In this document: positions 10,288 through 18,495 of the stretch, piece after piece
Position numbering within the stretch: position 1 is the stretch's first letter
How the letters are laid out: every line of letters begins with the position of its first letter
Notes under the pieces: generated by a model
What the model was told of the DNA's origin: nothing
Databases searched by the model: none
Seen by the model: the letters and a program-made list of their open reading frames with translations, nothing else
Position numbers and translations under genes: made by a program
Source of the DNA: Pseudophaeobacter arcticus DSM 23566
GTDB taxonomy: Bacteria; Pseudomonadota; Alphaproteobacteria; Rhodobacterales; Rhodobacteraceae
Assembly (NCBI RefSeq): GCF_000473205.1
Contig: NZ_AXBF01000004.1
Coordinates: 62,001-126,000 of the forward strand
Length of the DNA stretch: 64,000 nucleotides
Direction: 5' to 3'

Positions 10288-10487
10288 CCGCTTGATTTTC
10301 AAACCGGACGGCGTGGCAAATTGCCGGGTCGTCCGGCCCTTGCAAGCGGATCACCAGCCAGCCAGCCAGGCCCTGCCAGCCAGGCATTGGGTCGCGCTCA
10401 TGCGCGCGTGGCCGGTGGACTATCACGGAAACAGTCGGTGCGCTCAATGCAGGTTTGAAACCGATTTGACAAAGAGAAATACCCGTC

Positions 10488-10634
10488 ATGGCGACACAAT
10501 CTGAAAGCTCTGAACAAACGGAGGCAATGCGCGCGGTTGGTGGTGAGCCTTTTGAGCCGGTGACACCGCCAAAGGAGACGACAGCGTCAAACCGCCGGTC
10601 TTTGACCCCGGCAACCCCGGCGGCCACCCGATGA
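10488..10634 (+). CDS. Small hypothetical protein, 48 residues, coupled to the GH94 gene
   Basis: The reading frame encodes a polar, Pro/Thr/Glu-rich peptide (MATQSESSEQTEAMRAVGGE at the start) with no recognised motif. Its stop overlaps the GH94 start codon as ATGA, an arrangement typical of translational coupling. There is a weak AAAGAGAAA purine tract upstream. The 3' end of this frame is also present in the degenerate second copy at 20.73 kb, but its start is not. It may be a leader peptide or a short real protein. Confidence 0.4.
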   Translation: MATQSESSEQTEAMRAVGGEPFEPVTPPKETTASNRRSLTPATPAATR

Positions 10635-11079
10635 CCGAGGCGTGCGAGCCATTGGAACGGCCCCAGGACCTGGTTTGTGACAACGGCCTTGGGGGCTTTA
10701 TCCCCGGGAGCGGGGATTATCTCATGCAGATCGACCCCGGCCAAACCACCCCGGTGCCGTGGTGCAATGTCATTGCCAACGACAGATTTGGCACCATCGT
10801 CACGGAATCCGGGCTGGGGTTCACCTGGAGCCTGAACAGCGGGGAATTCCGTCTGACGCCATGGTCAAACGATCCGGTCACGGACATGCAGGGCGAAGCG
10901 ATCTATCTGCGAGACGAGGAAACCGCGCAGGTCTGGACGGTCACGCCATTGCCGAAGGGCGATCCGGCGCAATGCCGCATCACCCACCGGGCGGGCGAGA
11001 CGGTTTGGCAGCGGTCATCGCAGGGACTTGCGCAGCGGCTTTCGATTTTGGTGCCGCAGGATGCACCGGTCAAGGTGAT
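10607..11079 (+). repeat. Left copy of a 473-bp direct repeat (GH94 5' end)
   Basis: This matches 20734-21206 in the same orientation without indels; by eye there are about eleven substitutions, roughly 98% identity. The pair brackets about 10.1 kb of stress genes and could support excision or amplification by homologous recombination. Confidence 0.93.
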
Positions 11080-13105
11080 CAGCCTGGAGCTGACGAATAC
11101 CACGACACGCCAGCGGCGCATAACCGCGACCAGTTATGCAGAGTGGCAACTTGGGGCGACGCCATCGACCGCCAAGCCGAATGTCAGGGCCGGCTATCAC
11201 CAAGCAGCCCGGGCGCTGATCGCGCAAAGCGGCTGGTCACCGGCCTTTGCCGGTCAGATCGCGTTCCTGACCGCCAGTCGGCAGGCCCATGCGATGACCT
11301 GTGACCGTGCGGCTTTCCTTGGCCCCGGCGGCACTGCACTGCCCGAAGGTCTGCGGCGCTGGAGCCTCTGGGGACGAACAGATTCGGTGGAGGACGCCTG
11401 CGCGGCCTACCAGGTGCATCTCGATATCGCGCCGGGCGCGACGGAGCAGGTGGTTTTTGTGCTCGGGGCTGCCACCAGCCTGGCCGAGATAGAAACCCTC
11501 GCCGCGACTTACGCTTCACCGGAACGGGCAGCTGCGACCACGCGGGCTGTGGCGGATGTCTGGCAGCACCGTCTTGGCGCGATCCGGGTCGAGACACCGG
11601 ATGAGGCCTTTGACCTGATGGTGAACCGCTGGCTGCCGTACCAGTCCTTTGCCTCCCGTATCCTCGCCCGTGCCGGGTTCCAGCAGGCCAGCGGCGGCAT
11701 CGGGTTCCGCGATCAGCTGCAGGACATGATGGCGTTCCTGCTGTCCGAGCCGCAACGCGTGCGCGCCCATATCCTTGATTGCGCAGGCCATCAGTTTGAA
11801 GAGGGCGATGTGCTGCACTGGTGGCATCCACCAGAGGAGCGCGGTGTCAGGACCCGCTGTTCGGACGATATGCTCTGGCTGGTTTACGCCACCCACACCT
11901 ATGTCCGCGCCACCGGCGACACATCCATCCTGCAGGAAGAGGTGCCTTTTCTTGCCGCCGCGCCATTGGCCGAAGACGAAGAGGACCGCTATGCCGCCTT
12001 CGAGATCGGACAATCCGCCACGCTGCTTGATCACTGCCTTCGCGCGATGCAGCGCGGCGCCACCAAGGGGGCGCACGGTCTGCCACTGATCGGCAGTGGC
12101 GACTGGAACGACGGCATGGACCGGGTTGGCAGCCGGGGACGCGGTGAAAGTGTCTGGCTGGCATGGTTTGCGGCATATTGCGGCGATGCCTGTGCCGATC
12201 TGGCCGATCTAGCTGACCGTGCGGATGAGCCAGGGTTCTGGCGCCAGCGTGCAGGGGAATTGCGGCAGGCTGCGGAAACCTGCGCCTGGGACGGCGACTG
12301 GTATCTACGCGCCTTTGACGATGACGGTGTGCCGTGGGGCTCGGCGCAGAATGACGAGTGTCAGATCGACAGCATCGCCCAGTCCTGGGCGGTTCTGGCG
12401 GGCGCTCCGAACCGGGCACGCGCCGAACAGGCGCTCCGGTCGGCAGCCGCCCAGCTGATCGATCCCGAACACCGGCTTGTGCGGCTTTTGACACCGGCCT
12501 TCGACAAGACGCCGCGCGATCCCGGTTACATCCGCGCCTACCCGCCGGGGGTCCGCGAGAACGGTGGCCAGTATACCCACGCGGCCACGTGGCTCGGGCT
12601 GGCCTTTGCGCGGCTTGGCGACGGCGATGAAGCCTACCGGATATTCGATCTGATCAACCCGGCGCGCCGCAGCGCGCGCCCCGCAGAGATGCGCGCCTAC
12701 CGTGGTGAGCCCTACGTCATACCGGCAGATGTGGCTGGTGCTGCGCCGTTTGAAGGCCGGGCCGGATGGACCTGGTATACCGGTGCCGCAGCCTGGGCGT
12801 GGCGCCTGGCGGTCGAAGGGATCCTTGGGCTGGAACTGCGGGGCGGCGCCTTGCACATCGCCCCCTGCCTTCCGTCGCACTGGAGCGGTTACCGCGCGAC
12901 GGTGCGGGGGCAGGCAGGGTCCATTGCAATCGAGGTGCAGCAGGTTGATCGCAGCGACGGCAGTGCCGCGAAAACACAGGACGGGATCGGCGAAGACGGC
13001 ATGATCATTGAGTTTCCAACCGACGGATCGACCCGCCAGGTTCACGTGCAAGTCCGCCCTAGGCGCATCGCGCCTGGGCGACAGGCCAGCAGCGCGAGGG
13101 CATGA
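10631..13105 (+). CDS. GH94-family glycoside phosphorylase, NdvB C-terminal-like (stand-alone)
   Basis: The 824-residue protein resembles only the C-terminal phosphorylase part of cyclic beta-1,2-glucan synthase (NdvB). It has an N-terminal beta-sandwich (NGLGGFIPGSGDYLMQI, then LTPWSNDPV) and an (alpha/alpha)6 barrel with the GH94 acid motif GDWNDGMD near residue 490. HAATWLGLAFARLG and the C-terminal GGALHIAPCLPSHW segment follow. Length fits a stand-alone beta-1,2-oligoglucan phosphorylase; the glycosyltransferase and membrane parts of NdvB are absent. The substrate is therefore inferred as beta-1,2- or a related glucan. The start overlaps a 48-codon frame (ATGA). The first 150 codons exist again as a broken copy at 20.7 kb. 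Confidence 0.85.
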   Translation: MTEACEPLERPQDLVCDNGLGGFIPGSGDYLMQIDPGQTTPVPWCNVIANDRFGTIVTESGLGFTWSLNSGEFRLTPWSNDPVTDMQGEAIYLRDEETAQVWTVTPLPKGDPAQCRITHRAGETVWQRSSQGLAQRLSILVPQDAPVKVISLELTNTTTRQRRITATSYAEWQLGATPSTAKPNVRAGYHQAARALIAQSGWSPAFAGQIAFLTASRQAHAMTCDRAAFLGPGGTALPEGLRRWSLWGRTDSVEDACAAYQVHLDIAPGATEQVVFVLGAATSLAEIETLAATYASPERAAATTRAVADVWQHRLGAIRVETPDEAFDLMVNRWLPYQSFASRILARAGFQQASGGIGFRDQLQDMMAFLLSEPQRVRAHILDCAGHQFEEGDVLHWWHPPEERGVRTRCSDDMLWLVYATHTYVRATGDTSILQEEVPFLAAAPLAEDEEDRYAAFEIGQSATLLDHCLRAMQRGATKGAHGLPLIGSGDWNDGMDRVGSRGRGESVWLAWFAAYCGDACADLADLADRADEPGFWRQRAGELRQAAETCAWDGDWYLRAFDDDGVPWGSAQNDECQIDSIAQSWAVLAGAPNRARAEQALRSAAAQLIDPEHRLVRLLTPAFDKTPRDPGYIRAYPPGVRENGGQYTHAATWLGLAFARLGDGDEAYRIFDLINPARRSARPAEMRAYRGEPYVIPADVAGAAPFEGRAGWTWYTGAAAWAWRLAVEGILGLELRGGALHIAPCLPSHWSGYRATVRGQAGSIAIEVQQVDRSDGSAAKTQDGIGEDGMIIEFPTDGSTRQVHVQVRPRRIAPGRQASSARA

Positions 13106-13184
13106 AGGTCCACTTGCACATCATCAATGCCGAACGTGCCGATTTGTCTATTCTGATGCAAAACATGATGGAGGAGAGAGGCCG

Positions 13185-13700
13185 ATGCAGATCAACAAAT
13201 TGCCGGGCTACGACATGTCGATCAACACCACAGGATGTTGCCCACAGTTCAATCCCGAGGGATGGGACGGGCGGGATCTGCATTTCCGCAACAAGCCCAT
13301 GATACGGGCGGTGACGATGTCGGCCCTGCATATGCCGCTGAATATGGGCCGGGTGTTTTCCCGTGTGCAAGGCCACATCGAGGATGCCGCTGCGTTTGAT
13401 CCGGGCGACTGCATCGTGTTGACCCGGGATACCTCGCCCTGGGCCAGCGAGCATTACTTTTCCGTCGGCAAGCCGGTTGAAAACGAGGAGATGACCACGC
13501 TTTCCGGGGACTTTGTCACCAAGGTCTTTGAGGGACCCTACCGCGAGGCCCGCAACTGGTATCGGGAGATGCAGGATCTGGTCCGCAAGCGCGGCGGCAC
13601 GCCGGGCGATATCTATTTCTTCTACACCACCTGCCCACGCTGCGCAAAAGCCTATGGCAAGAACTACGTCGTCGGCGTGGCGGAAACACGTGCCACATAG
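13185..13700 (+). CDS. Conserved hypothetical protein with C-terminal CPRC motif
   Basis: The 171-residue soluble protein starts at 13185 after a strong GAGGAGAG ribosome site. It carries CCPQF near residue 19 and a C-terminal TTCPRCAKAYGKNYVVG segment, which could bind metal or be redox active. I do not recognise a named family. It follows the GH94 gene by 79 nt on the same strand and is likely in the same unit. Its 3' end overlaps the convergent zinc-finger gene by 37 nt. Confidence 0.65.
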   Translation: MQINKLPGYDMSINTTGCCPQFNPEGWDGRDLHFRNKPMIRAVTMSALHMPLNMGRVFSRVQGHIEDAAAFDPGDCIVLTRDTSPWASEHYFSVGKPVENEEMTTLSGDFVTKVFEGPYREARNWYREMQDLVRKRGGTPGDIYFFYTTCPRCAKAYGKNYVVGVAETRAT

Positions 13701-13990
13701 ACAGAGGCTGCCGGGAAGGTGATCACCGGCACCTCGATCTTGCGCTCGGTCATGCCGCCTCCGTTCAGAACGTCATGACCGATCTGCTTCAAGGTCTCTG
13801 CTGTCTCGTAGTCGATCAGGATTTCTGAACAGGTTGCACACCGCAGTGCGGGTATCCGCTCTATTACATATGGCTTTTCCCCGCTCCAGATTGACGTCGT
13901 GGTTTCGCATTCGACAAGGTCATACCCGTTGCAACGGGAGCAAGTTCTAATGGGGTGCTCGGGAACGTTTGTGACGTTGGCTACGGGCAT
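13664..13990 (-). CDS. YgiT-type zinc-finger protein
   Basis: The 108-residue protein (start chosen at the MPVANVTN methionine) has two Cys pairs, CSRCNG and LRCATCSE, spaced as in the N-terminal zinc domain of YgiT/MqsA antitoxins. It is followed by YETAETLKQIG. The C-terminal HTH of true MqsA is missing and no MqsR-like toxin gene is adjacent, so an antitoxin role is not supported. It overlaps the end of the preceding convergent gene. Confidence 0.65.
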   Translation of the reverse strand: MPVANVTNVPEHPIRTCSRCNGYDLVECETTTSIWSGEKPYVIERIPALRCATCSEILIDYETAETLKQIGHDVLNGGGMTERKIEVPVITFPAASVYVARVSATPTT

Positions 13991-14146
13991 GGGGCGGGCC
14001 TTTCTCTGCTTCGAATTGGCTACGGGGTGTGGGGGGCATAAAAGCCTGATGGTCCAGCCGTCTGAATGTCCCTGCGGCAATAATTCCCGGCCTGGCCAAG
14101 GCTGAATGCACAACCATGGCCTTTGACCATAACCACAAGGCGGCGA

Positions 14147-14207
14147 TCAAAAAGAAACCCCGGCAGCGGCCAGTCGGGGGGACAGGTCTGGGACAGGGCT
14201 GCCGGGG
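14147..14207 (-). terminator. Rho-independent terminator of the hsp20 unit
   Basis: On the minus strand, CCCCGGCAGC (14207-14198) pairs with GCTGCCGGGG (14167-14158), a 10-bp perfect stem, followed by TTTCTTTTT. It lies about 55 nt downstream of the hsp20 stop and ahead of the zinc-finger gene. Confidence 0.75.
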
Positions 14208-14262
14208 CAAGGGTGCGCCTCCATGGGGTGGAGGCGCTGAGGATTTGGACTGCGCCACCGGC

Positions 14263-14787
14263 TCAGGCGGCGGATTTCACCTCCACCTTGCGCTCTTTCT
14301 GTTTCGCTTCCGGGGTCTTTGGTAACGTCACGGTCAACACGCCGTTGGCAAAATCTGCCGAAACCGCCTCGGCGTCGACGCCGGAGGGTATGGACAGGAT
14401 GCGTTGGAATTCCCCGTAGCGGCGCTCACTGACGAGGTAGTCCTCCTTCTCCTCTTTCTTCTCCTCCGATTTTTCACCGCGAATGGTCATCGTGCCATCA
14501 CTGAGCTTGATGTCGATGTTCTCGGCGGTCATTCCCGGCAATTCGGCTGTGACCCGGTATTCACCATCACATTCCACGAGCTCCGTCGCCGGCTGCAGCG
14601 CCCATTCTGCCCTTTCGGGGAACAATGAATGTACCTGACGCGACAGCGGTTGCGGCCAGAACCCTGTACCAAAATCATCGAACAACCGATCAATCTCGTT
14701 TCTGAGCGAAAGCATAGATGGCCACCCCTGGACGGTCGCTGCTGGCGTCTCTCTGCGAACTTCAATCTCGGACTTTTTCTTGGACAT
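14263..14787 (-). CDS. Hsp20/alpha-crystallin family small heat-shock protein
   Basis: The 174-residue cytoplasmic chaperone holds unfolding proteins under stress. The alpha-crystallin domain runs from about residue 65 to 160 (LVECDGEYRVTAELPG through DFANGVLTVTLPK, with the conserved GVL triad). The C-terminal tail is Lys-rich and lacks a clear IxI motif. The start at MSKKKSEIEV is preceded by GAGGAGACC. Its 5' end overlaps the 3' end of the upstream Crp/Fnr gene by 26 nt, so host-attachment protein, regulator and Hsp20 form one minus-strand operon. Confidence 0.92.
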   Translation of the reverse strand: MSKKKSEIEVRRETPAATVQGWPSMLSLRNEIDRLFDDFGTGFWPQPLSRQVHSLFPERAEWALQPATELVECDGEYRVTAELPGMTAENIDIKLSDGTMTIRGEKSEEKKEEKEDYLVSERRYGEFQRILSIPSGVDAEAVSADFANGVLTVTLPKTPEAKQKERKVEVKSAA

Positions 14788-15724
14788 CCTCAGGTCTCCT
14801 CTCGTCAAGGCCGCGCTTCTGCACGGACATGGGTTGCATGACAGCGTTTAATCTATTTGCACCGTGCCCCAGTGCATTGACGGCGGTCATCCGGTGGCCG
14901 GATTTCAGCGACCTGAAGCAGGTTTCCATCCGCTTTGAGTGGTCACCCTCTGCCACGTGACGAGCGGGCAGTTCCACGCCAGCAATGGTCGCGAGCAAGT
15001 CGAGATCGTGAATCCGGAACCGGTAGGGTGTAAGGCAGGTGATCAGCTTTTTCCCTTCCAGATATCGCAACGTCCGGCTGATCGTCTCGACGGCGGTATT
15101 GGTCAGGTCCGCCCAGTCGCCCCGGTCGATTGCCATGCTCAGAACGAGGCCCCCGTCGGGGAGCGGCTCGGTCGGCATGAACTCGGCTGCCCTGATGAGG
15201 AAGCCAATGATCCGCTCGCGGCTGGTCAATGAACCATTGAGCCAAAGCGAGTCCAACAGCCGGTGGTGCTGATGGTCCATTTCTTGCAGCAGCGACTTTC
15301 GGAAAGACTGGTTGATTTCCAGTTGCCGCTTGATCGTTGCACTGTCGTAAGAGCAAATTTCAATGTCGGTGGCGGCCTCGAAATCATAGCCCTGCTCCTG
15401 ACCGAGAAGCCCGCCAACGATGTCTCCGGGTATCACCAGGCCCAAAAGGATACGTTTCCCGCTCACCTTTATTACTGATCTTCGTGCATAACCACGTCGG
15501 ACAACTCCGAGAAAGCCGCTACTCTTACCTTGTTCGCTAATTCGCTGCCCGCGGTCAAAACGGCGCAGAATTGGCGGATGAGTGCCAAAAACGGGTTCAT
15601 CCTTGATGATGCGGCAGAGTTGAGAACCGCGTAACTTGCATGTGCGACACGCTTTGAAAGCTGCGTGGATATCGGTTCGGAGCCTAGGCAGACCCATTCC
15701 CAAATCACGTGCAGTCTGGATCAT
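14762..15724 (-). CDS. Crp/Fnr-family transcriptional regulator with N-terminal Cys cluster
   Basis: This 320-residue regulator has a cysteine-rich N-terminus (C-RTC-KLRGSQLC near residues 26-37) like the Fe-S ligands of FNR, although the spacing (C-x2-C-x7-C) is not the classical one. A cNMP-type beta-barrel follows (RISEQGKSSGFLGVVRRGYAR), then a winged helix near 215-245 (LTNTAVETISRTLRYLEGKKLI). About 75 residues extend past the usual end of the family and run into the hsp20 start, which may be a natural extension or a fusion. The gene begins 2 nt after the host-attachment stop. Oxygen sensing is inferred from the cysteines only. Confidence 0.85.
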   Translation of the reverse strand: MIQTARDLGMGLPRLRTDIHAAFKACRTCKLRGSQLCRIIKDEPVFGTHPPILRRFDRGQRISEQGKSSGFLGVVRRGYARRSVIKVSGKRILLGLVIPGDIVGGLLGQEQGYDFEAATDIEICSYDSATIKRQLEINQSFRKSLLQEMDHQHHRLLDSLWLNGSLTSRERIIGFLIRAAEFMPTEPLPDGGLVLSMAIDRGDWADLTNTAVETISRTLRYLEGKKLITCLTPYRFRIHDLDLLATIAGVELPARHVAEGDHSKRMETCFRSLKSGHRMTAVNALGHGANRLNAVMQPMSVQKRGLDERRPEDVQEKVRD

Positions 15725-15726
15725 GT

Positions 15727-16179
15727 CTATGGCTCCTTTCTAATTGCCCGGCGTACGGCGTCGCGCAGATCCGCCTCGGGCAGGTTGATGAGATTGAGAT
15801 CGCGTTCGAGGATCACGGCACTGTTCAGGGACGCGGGTACTTCGCGGCGCAAGACCCCCAGCATTTTTGGTGCGGCAAAAATCGCCAGCCGGGTCAGATG
15901 CCCCTTACGAAAGTAATTTTCCAGAAGGCTGAGGGTTACCTGTGCAAAATCCCGCATGTCGCGCAGGACCGGGTCAGATCCGGGTTCCATGGCAGAGCGC
16001 CGCCCGCCGGCGCTTGATGCAAAGCTGCGGCCCGCCTTGTCGGAGAGATAGTCGCGCAGATGCGTTGATTTTGCCTTGCTGACGAGTTCTATCGGCTCCT
16101 GCGAATAGCCGCCTTCGAGATCCCGCAGAATGCGAGCGTGGACGCCGTCACTCACCAAGGCCCAAGTCTTGTGACGCAT
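15727..16179 (-). CDS. Host-attachment (baeRF-like) protein
   Basis: The 150-residue protein starts at MRHKTWALVSDGVHARIL, behind a G-rich ribosome site, and reads as the host-attachment family. Members have an eRF1-like fold and the characteristic WALVADG...A.I start, a FA..L...L segment and LAIFAAPKMLGVLR. The name comes from Agrobacterium plant attachment, but the biochemical role is unclear. It heads the host-attachment-crp-hsp20 operon, whose promoter region holds a perfect FNR box. Confidence 0.72.
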   Translation of the reverse strand: MRHKTWALVSDGVHARILRDLEGGYSQEPIELVSKAKSTHLRDYLSDKAGRSFASSAGGRRSAMEPGSDPVLRDMRDFAQVTLSLLENYFRKGHLTRLAIFAAPKMLGVLRREVPASLNSAVILERDLNLINLPEADLRDAVRRAIRKEP

Positions 16180-16242
16180 TACACCCCCCACTATGAACAC
16201 TTTGCGCATTTGGTATGGAAGCCGATCCGCACCGGAAGATCA

Positions 16243-16256
16243 TTGATACCTATCAA
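16243..16256. promoter_or_regulatory. Perfect FNR box between divergent genes
   Basis: TTGATACCTATCAA fits TTGAT-N4-ATCAA exactly. Its centre lies 70 bp upstream of the host-attachment start on one side and about 140 bp upstream of the second Crp/Fnr gene on the other, so it could control both under low oxygen. Confidence 0.75.
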
Positions 16257-16389
16257 CGCCGCCCCCGGTTCAGTGATTTGCCGCTCGTGGTCGCAATGGC
16301 GGAAACATGGTATTGCCTAAATACTGGTGATCGACACGAAGGTGGTGCGACTCACTAATTTGGCCTGACAATCGGGGGGCGCGGGAGGT

Positions 16390-17163
16390 ATGGCGAAAAA
16401 GACCCACAAAGGGGTGCGGCTGACGTTGTCTGGATCGACGGCGTTTTCGCAGCTTCGCCCCGAAACACGGGACACGCTGAACGCGATGTGCCATGTGAAA
16501 CGCTACTGCGCTGGACAAACAGTCATTCATGCGCAGGAAAATTCAGATTTCATCGGCTGCGTTCTGTCTGGCATCTTGCGTATGCAAAAGACATTGGCCG
16601 ATGGGCGAGCGCATATCGTCGGGCTTCTTGTCGAGGGGGACACATTCGGAAGGGTTTTCGACGGTGCGGCAGAGTTTAACATCGAGGCGGCGACAGACAC
16701 GGAATTCTGCGCATTCTCCCGGACGGATTTCGAGGCCCTTATGACGCGATCGCCTGACTTAGAGCGCGCGGTCCTGCTGAACATCACCGATGAATTGGAT
16801 CGGGCGCGGGAGTGGCTGATCATTCTGTCAAACCAGAAGATTGCCGACCGCATTGCCGGCTTCCTGCTGCTGTTGTGCTCGCGCTTTCGCGATATCGACC
16901 ATATGCTGAAGCCAGGTCCAGAGGGCATCGAGGTCAAGATACCGATCAACCGGACCGATCTGGCCCACCTGTTGGGCACACGGCCGGAATCGATCTCTCG
17001 CTCGCTGCATTCGCTGAGCGATCAAGGTGTTATCGACATTCTCGAACCCGACCGCATTTTGATCCGGGACGCGAAAGCCTTGGCCTTAGCGGCCGACGTA
17101 GATGAATTCGAGACCATTGCCACCCTGCAGGATCTTTTGAAGAACCACCGTGTCGAACACTGA
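16390..17163 (+). CDS. Crp/Fnr-family transcriptional regulator
   Basis: The 257-residue protein has an effector domain (CAGQTVIHAQENSDFIGCVLSG through VGLLVEGDTFGR) and a dimer helix. Its winged helix-turn-helix lies near residues 180-210 (INRTDLAHLLGTRPESISRS, which contains the E-SR recognition signature of the FNR group). It lacks the N-terminal CxxC cluster, so a direct Fe-S sensor role is not evident. It is divergent from the host-attachment operon and shares the FNR box region. Its likely role is local control of the stress island. Confidence 0.87.
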   Translation: MAKKTHKGVRLTLSGSTAFSQLRPETRDTLNAMCHVKRYCAGQTVIHAQENSDFIGCVLSGILRMQKTLADGRAHIVGLLVEGDTFGRVFDGAAEFNIEAATDTEFCAFSRTDFEALMTRSPDLERAVLLNITDELDRAREWLIILSNQKIADRIAGFLLLLCSRFRDIDHMLKPGPEGIEVKIPINRTDLAHLLGTRPESISRSLHSLSDQGVIDILEPDRILIRDAKALALAADVDEFETIATLQDLLKNHRVEH

Positions 17164-17227
17164 ATGATGTCGAGAGGCCAGCCCGGATCGCGGATATCAC
17201 GGAAATCGAGCACATAAACGCTGCGGA

Positions 17228-17647
17228 TCAGGGATGATGATCCGCCACGGCACGCAAAAGCTCGCCGGACAATTCCCTGCCGACCGCGTGGGAAATGTCG
17301 CCGAGGCTCAGCATCCCCGCGAGCCGTTTGTTATTGTCGATAACCGGGAGACGGCGGATTTTCTTCTGGTCCATGAGATGGATAGCGTCTTCCACCGTCT
17401 CGGTTGTCTGGCAATAGACGATGCCCTTGGTCATGATCTCTTCGGCGGTTGTCTTGGCCGGATCGCGACCCTCCGCGACCACCCGAAGCGCGATATCACG
17501 GTCGGTGACCATACCGATCAACTTGTCATCCCTGCCGATCGGAATCGCACCTATATCGGTTTTCTGCATGAGCTTCGCCACCTCGCTGACGGGCATGTCG
17601 GCGCTGGCCCAATCGGCCTGTTGGTGCATTGCTGCGGCAATTTCCAT
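17228..17647 (-). CDS. CBS-pair domain protein
   Basis: The 139-residue protein starts at MEIAAAMHQQ (ribosome site AAAGGAG, 8 nt upstream) and consists of two CBS motifs: VSEVAKLMQKTDIGAIPIG...GMVTDRDIALRVV and TVEDAIHLMDQKKIRRLPVID...GMLSLGDISHAVG. CBS pairs bind adenosyl ligands and sense energy state, but the partner of this stand-alone protein is unknown. A perfect FNR-type box sits about 70 bp upstream. It is convergent with the second Crp/Fnr gene. Confidence 0.87.
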   Translation of the reverse strand: MEIAAAMHQQADWASADMPVSEVAKLMQKTDIGAIPIGRDDKLIGMVTDRDIALRVVAEGRDPAKTTAEEIMTKGIVYCQTTETVEDAIHLMDQKKIRRLPVIDNNKRLAGMLSLGDISHAVGRELSGELLRAVADHHP

Positions 17648-17709
17648 TTGGGAGACTCCTTTCAGCTTTGTTTTGGCTACAGGATAGGGCCCATGGCGCG
17701 CCGGTTTCA

Positions 17710-17723
17710 TTGACTGCCGTCAA
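17710..17723. promoter_or_regulatory. FNR-type box upstream of the CBS gene
   Basis: TTGACTGCCGTCAA is a perfect TTGAC-N4-GTCAA palindrome centred 70 bp from the CBS start codon, the same spacing as the box at 16243. It could also serve the divergent DUF2267 gene, although that start is about 220 bp away. Confidence 0.68.
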
Positions 17724-17938
17724 GCGAATGGTGCAATTGTTTGATCGCACCGACCAGAGTGGTCTGGAAGAAGGCCGAGATGGCCGCGTCCGTCACCAGG
17801 TTATGCGTCGTAGTGGCATGCACCTTGGCAGCTCTGTCAGTGCGGGTTGGGAGGGTCGCGGCATTGACGGCCATCAATGCACGGCTCGGGATCACCGCCC
17901 AACATGGGGGTCAACGATATTCAAGCGACAGGTGTGTC

Positions 17939-18361
17939 ATGACCACAACGGGTATTACCACGCTCGATCATGCCCCGCAGGTTTTTGCTGAATGGCTGAA
18001 TGAACTCTGCGATGATCTCGGGTTTGCAAAGCCACGGGCATACATGCTCCTGCACGAGACGTTGCACGCCATTCGTGATTTTCTGACGGTGGATGAAGCT
18101 GCGGATCTGGCAGCGCAGCTACCGGTGCTGGTGCGGGGGGTGTATTTCGAAGGCTGGAATCCTTCAAAAACCCCGGCGAAGCGACGCAATAAAAGTGACT
18201 TGATTGAGCGCGTTGCATCGCGGTTTCAGAAGGTGCCTTTGGAGGATCCGGACAGGGCGGTGGTGGCGGTCATTGACCTTTTGCGCCGTCATGTATCCTG
18301 GGGCGAATTTGAACAGGTCAAGCATGCCATGCGCAAACCCGTTCAGGAACTTTGGGAATAG
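17939..18361 (+). CDS. DUF2267 domain protein
   Basis: The 140-residue protein matches the DUF2267 pattern: a helical N-terminus (FAEWLNELCDDLGFAKPRAYMLLHETLHAIRDFL), then VDEAADLAAQLPVLVRGVYFEGWNP and a C-terminal ...HVSWGEFEQVKHAMRKPVQ. The function is unknown, but the family recurs with Usp, CBS, Hsp20 and FtsH genes in low-oxygen/stress islands, as here. The start at MTTTGITTLD is chosen over an upstream extension without family character. ftsH follows on the same strand. Confidence 0.8.
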   Translation: MTTTGITTLDHAPQVFAEWLNELCDDLGFAKPRAYMLLHETLHAIRDFLTVDEAADLAAQLPVLVRGVYFEGWNPSKTPAKRRNKSDLIERVASRFQKVPLEDPDRAVVAVIDLLRRHVSWGEFEQVKHAMRKPVQELWE

Positions 18362-18495
18362 GTGCAGCCCGCTGCGCACCGACGGGTTGGGGATCGACTG
18401 TGCCTTCGCGGGGGTGACACGGGATCGAGCGTCTCGGGACCGGGTAAACAGGTCTTCATTGCCGTGACACCGCGCAAAGTCAGGAAGGAGAGCGA

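Noticed and set aside
10288..10487. FNR-like sequence TTGATTTTCAAA near the BON stop
   Set aside because: The spacing between half sites is 2 nt instead of 4 and it is not placed before a gene at the island's usual distance.
13664..13990. MqsA-type antitoxin of a toxin-antitoxin pair
   Set aside because: Lacks the HTH half and no MqsR-like toxin frame is adjacent.
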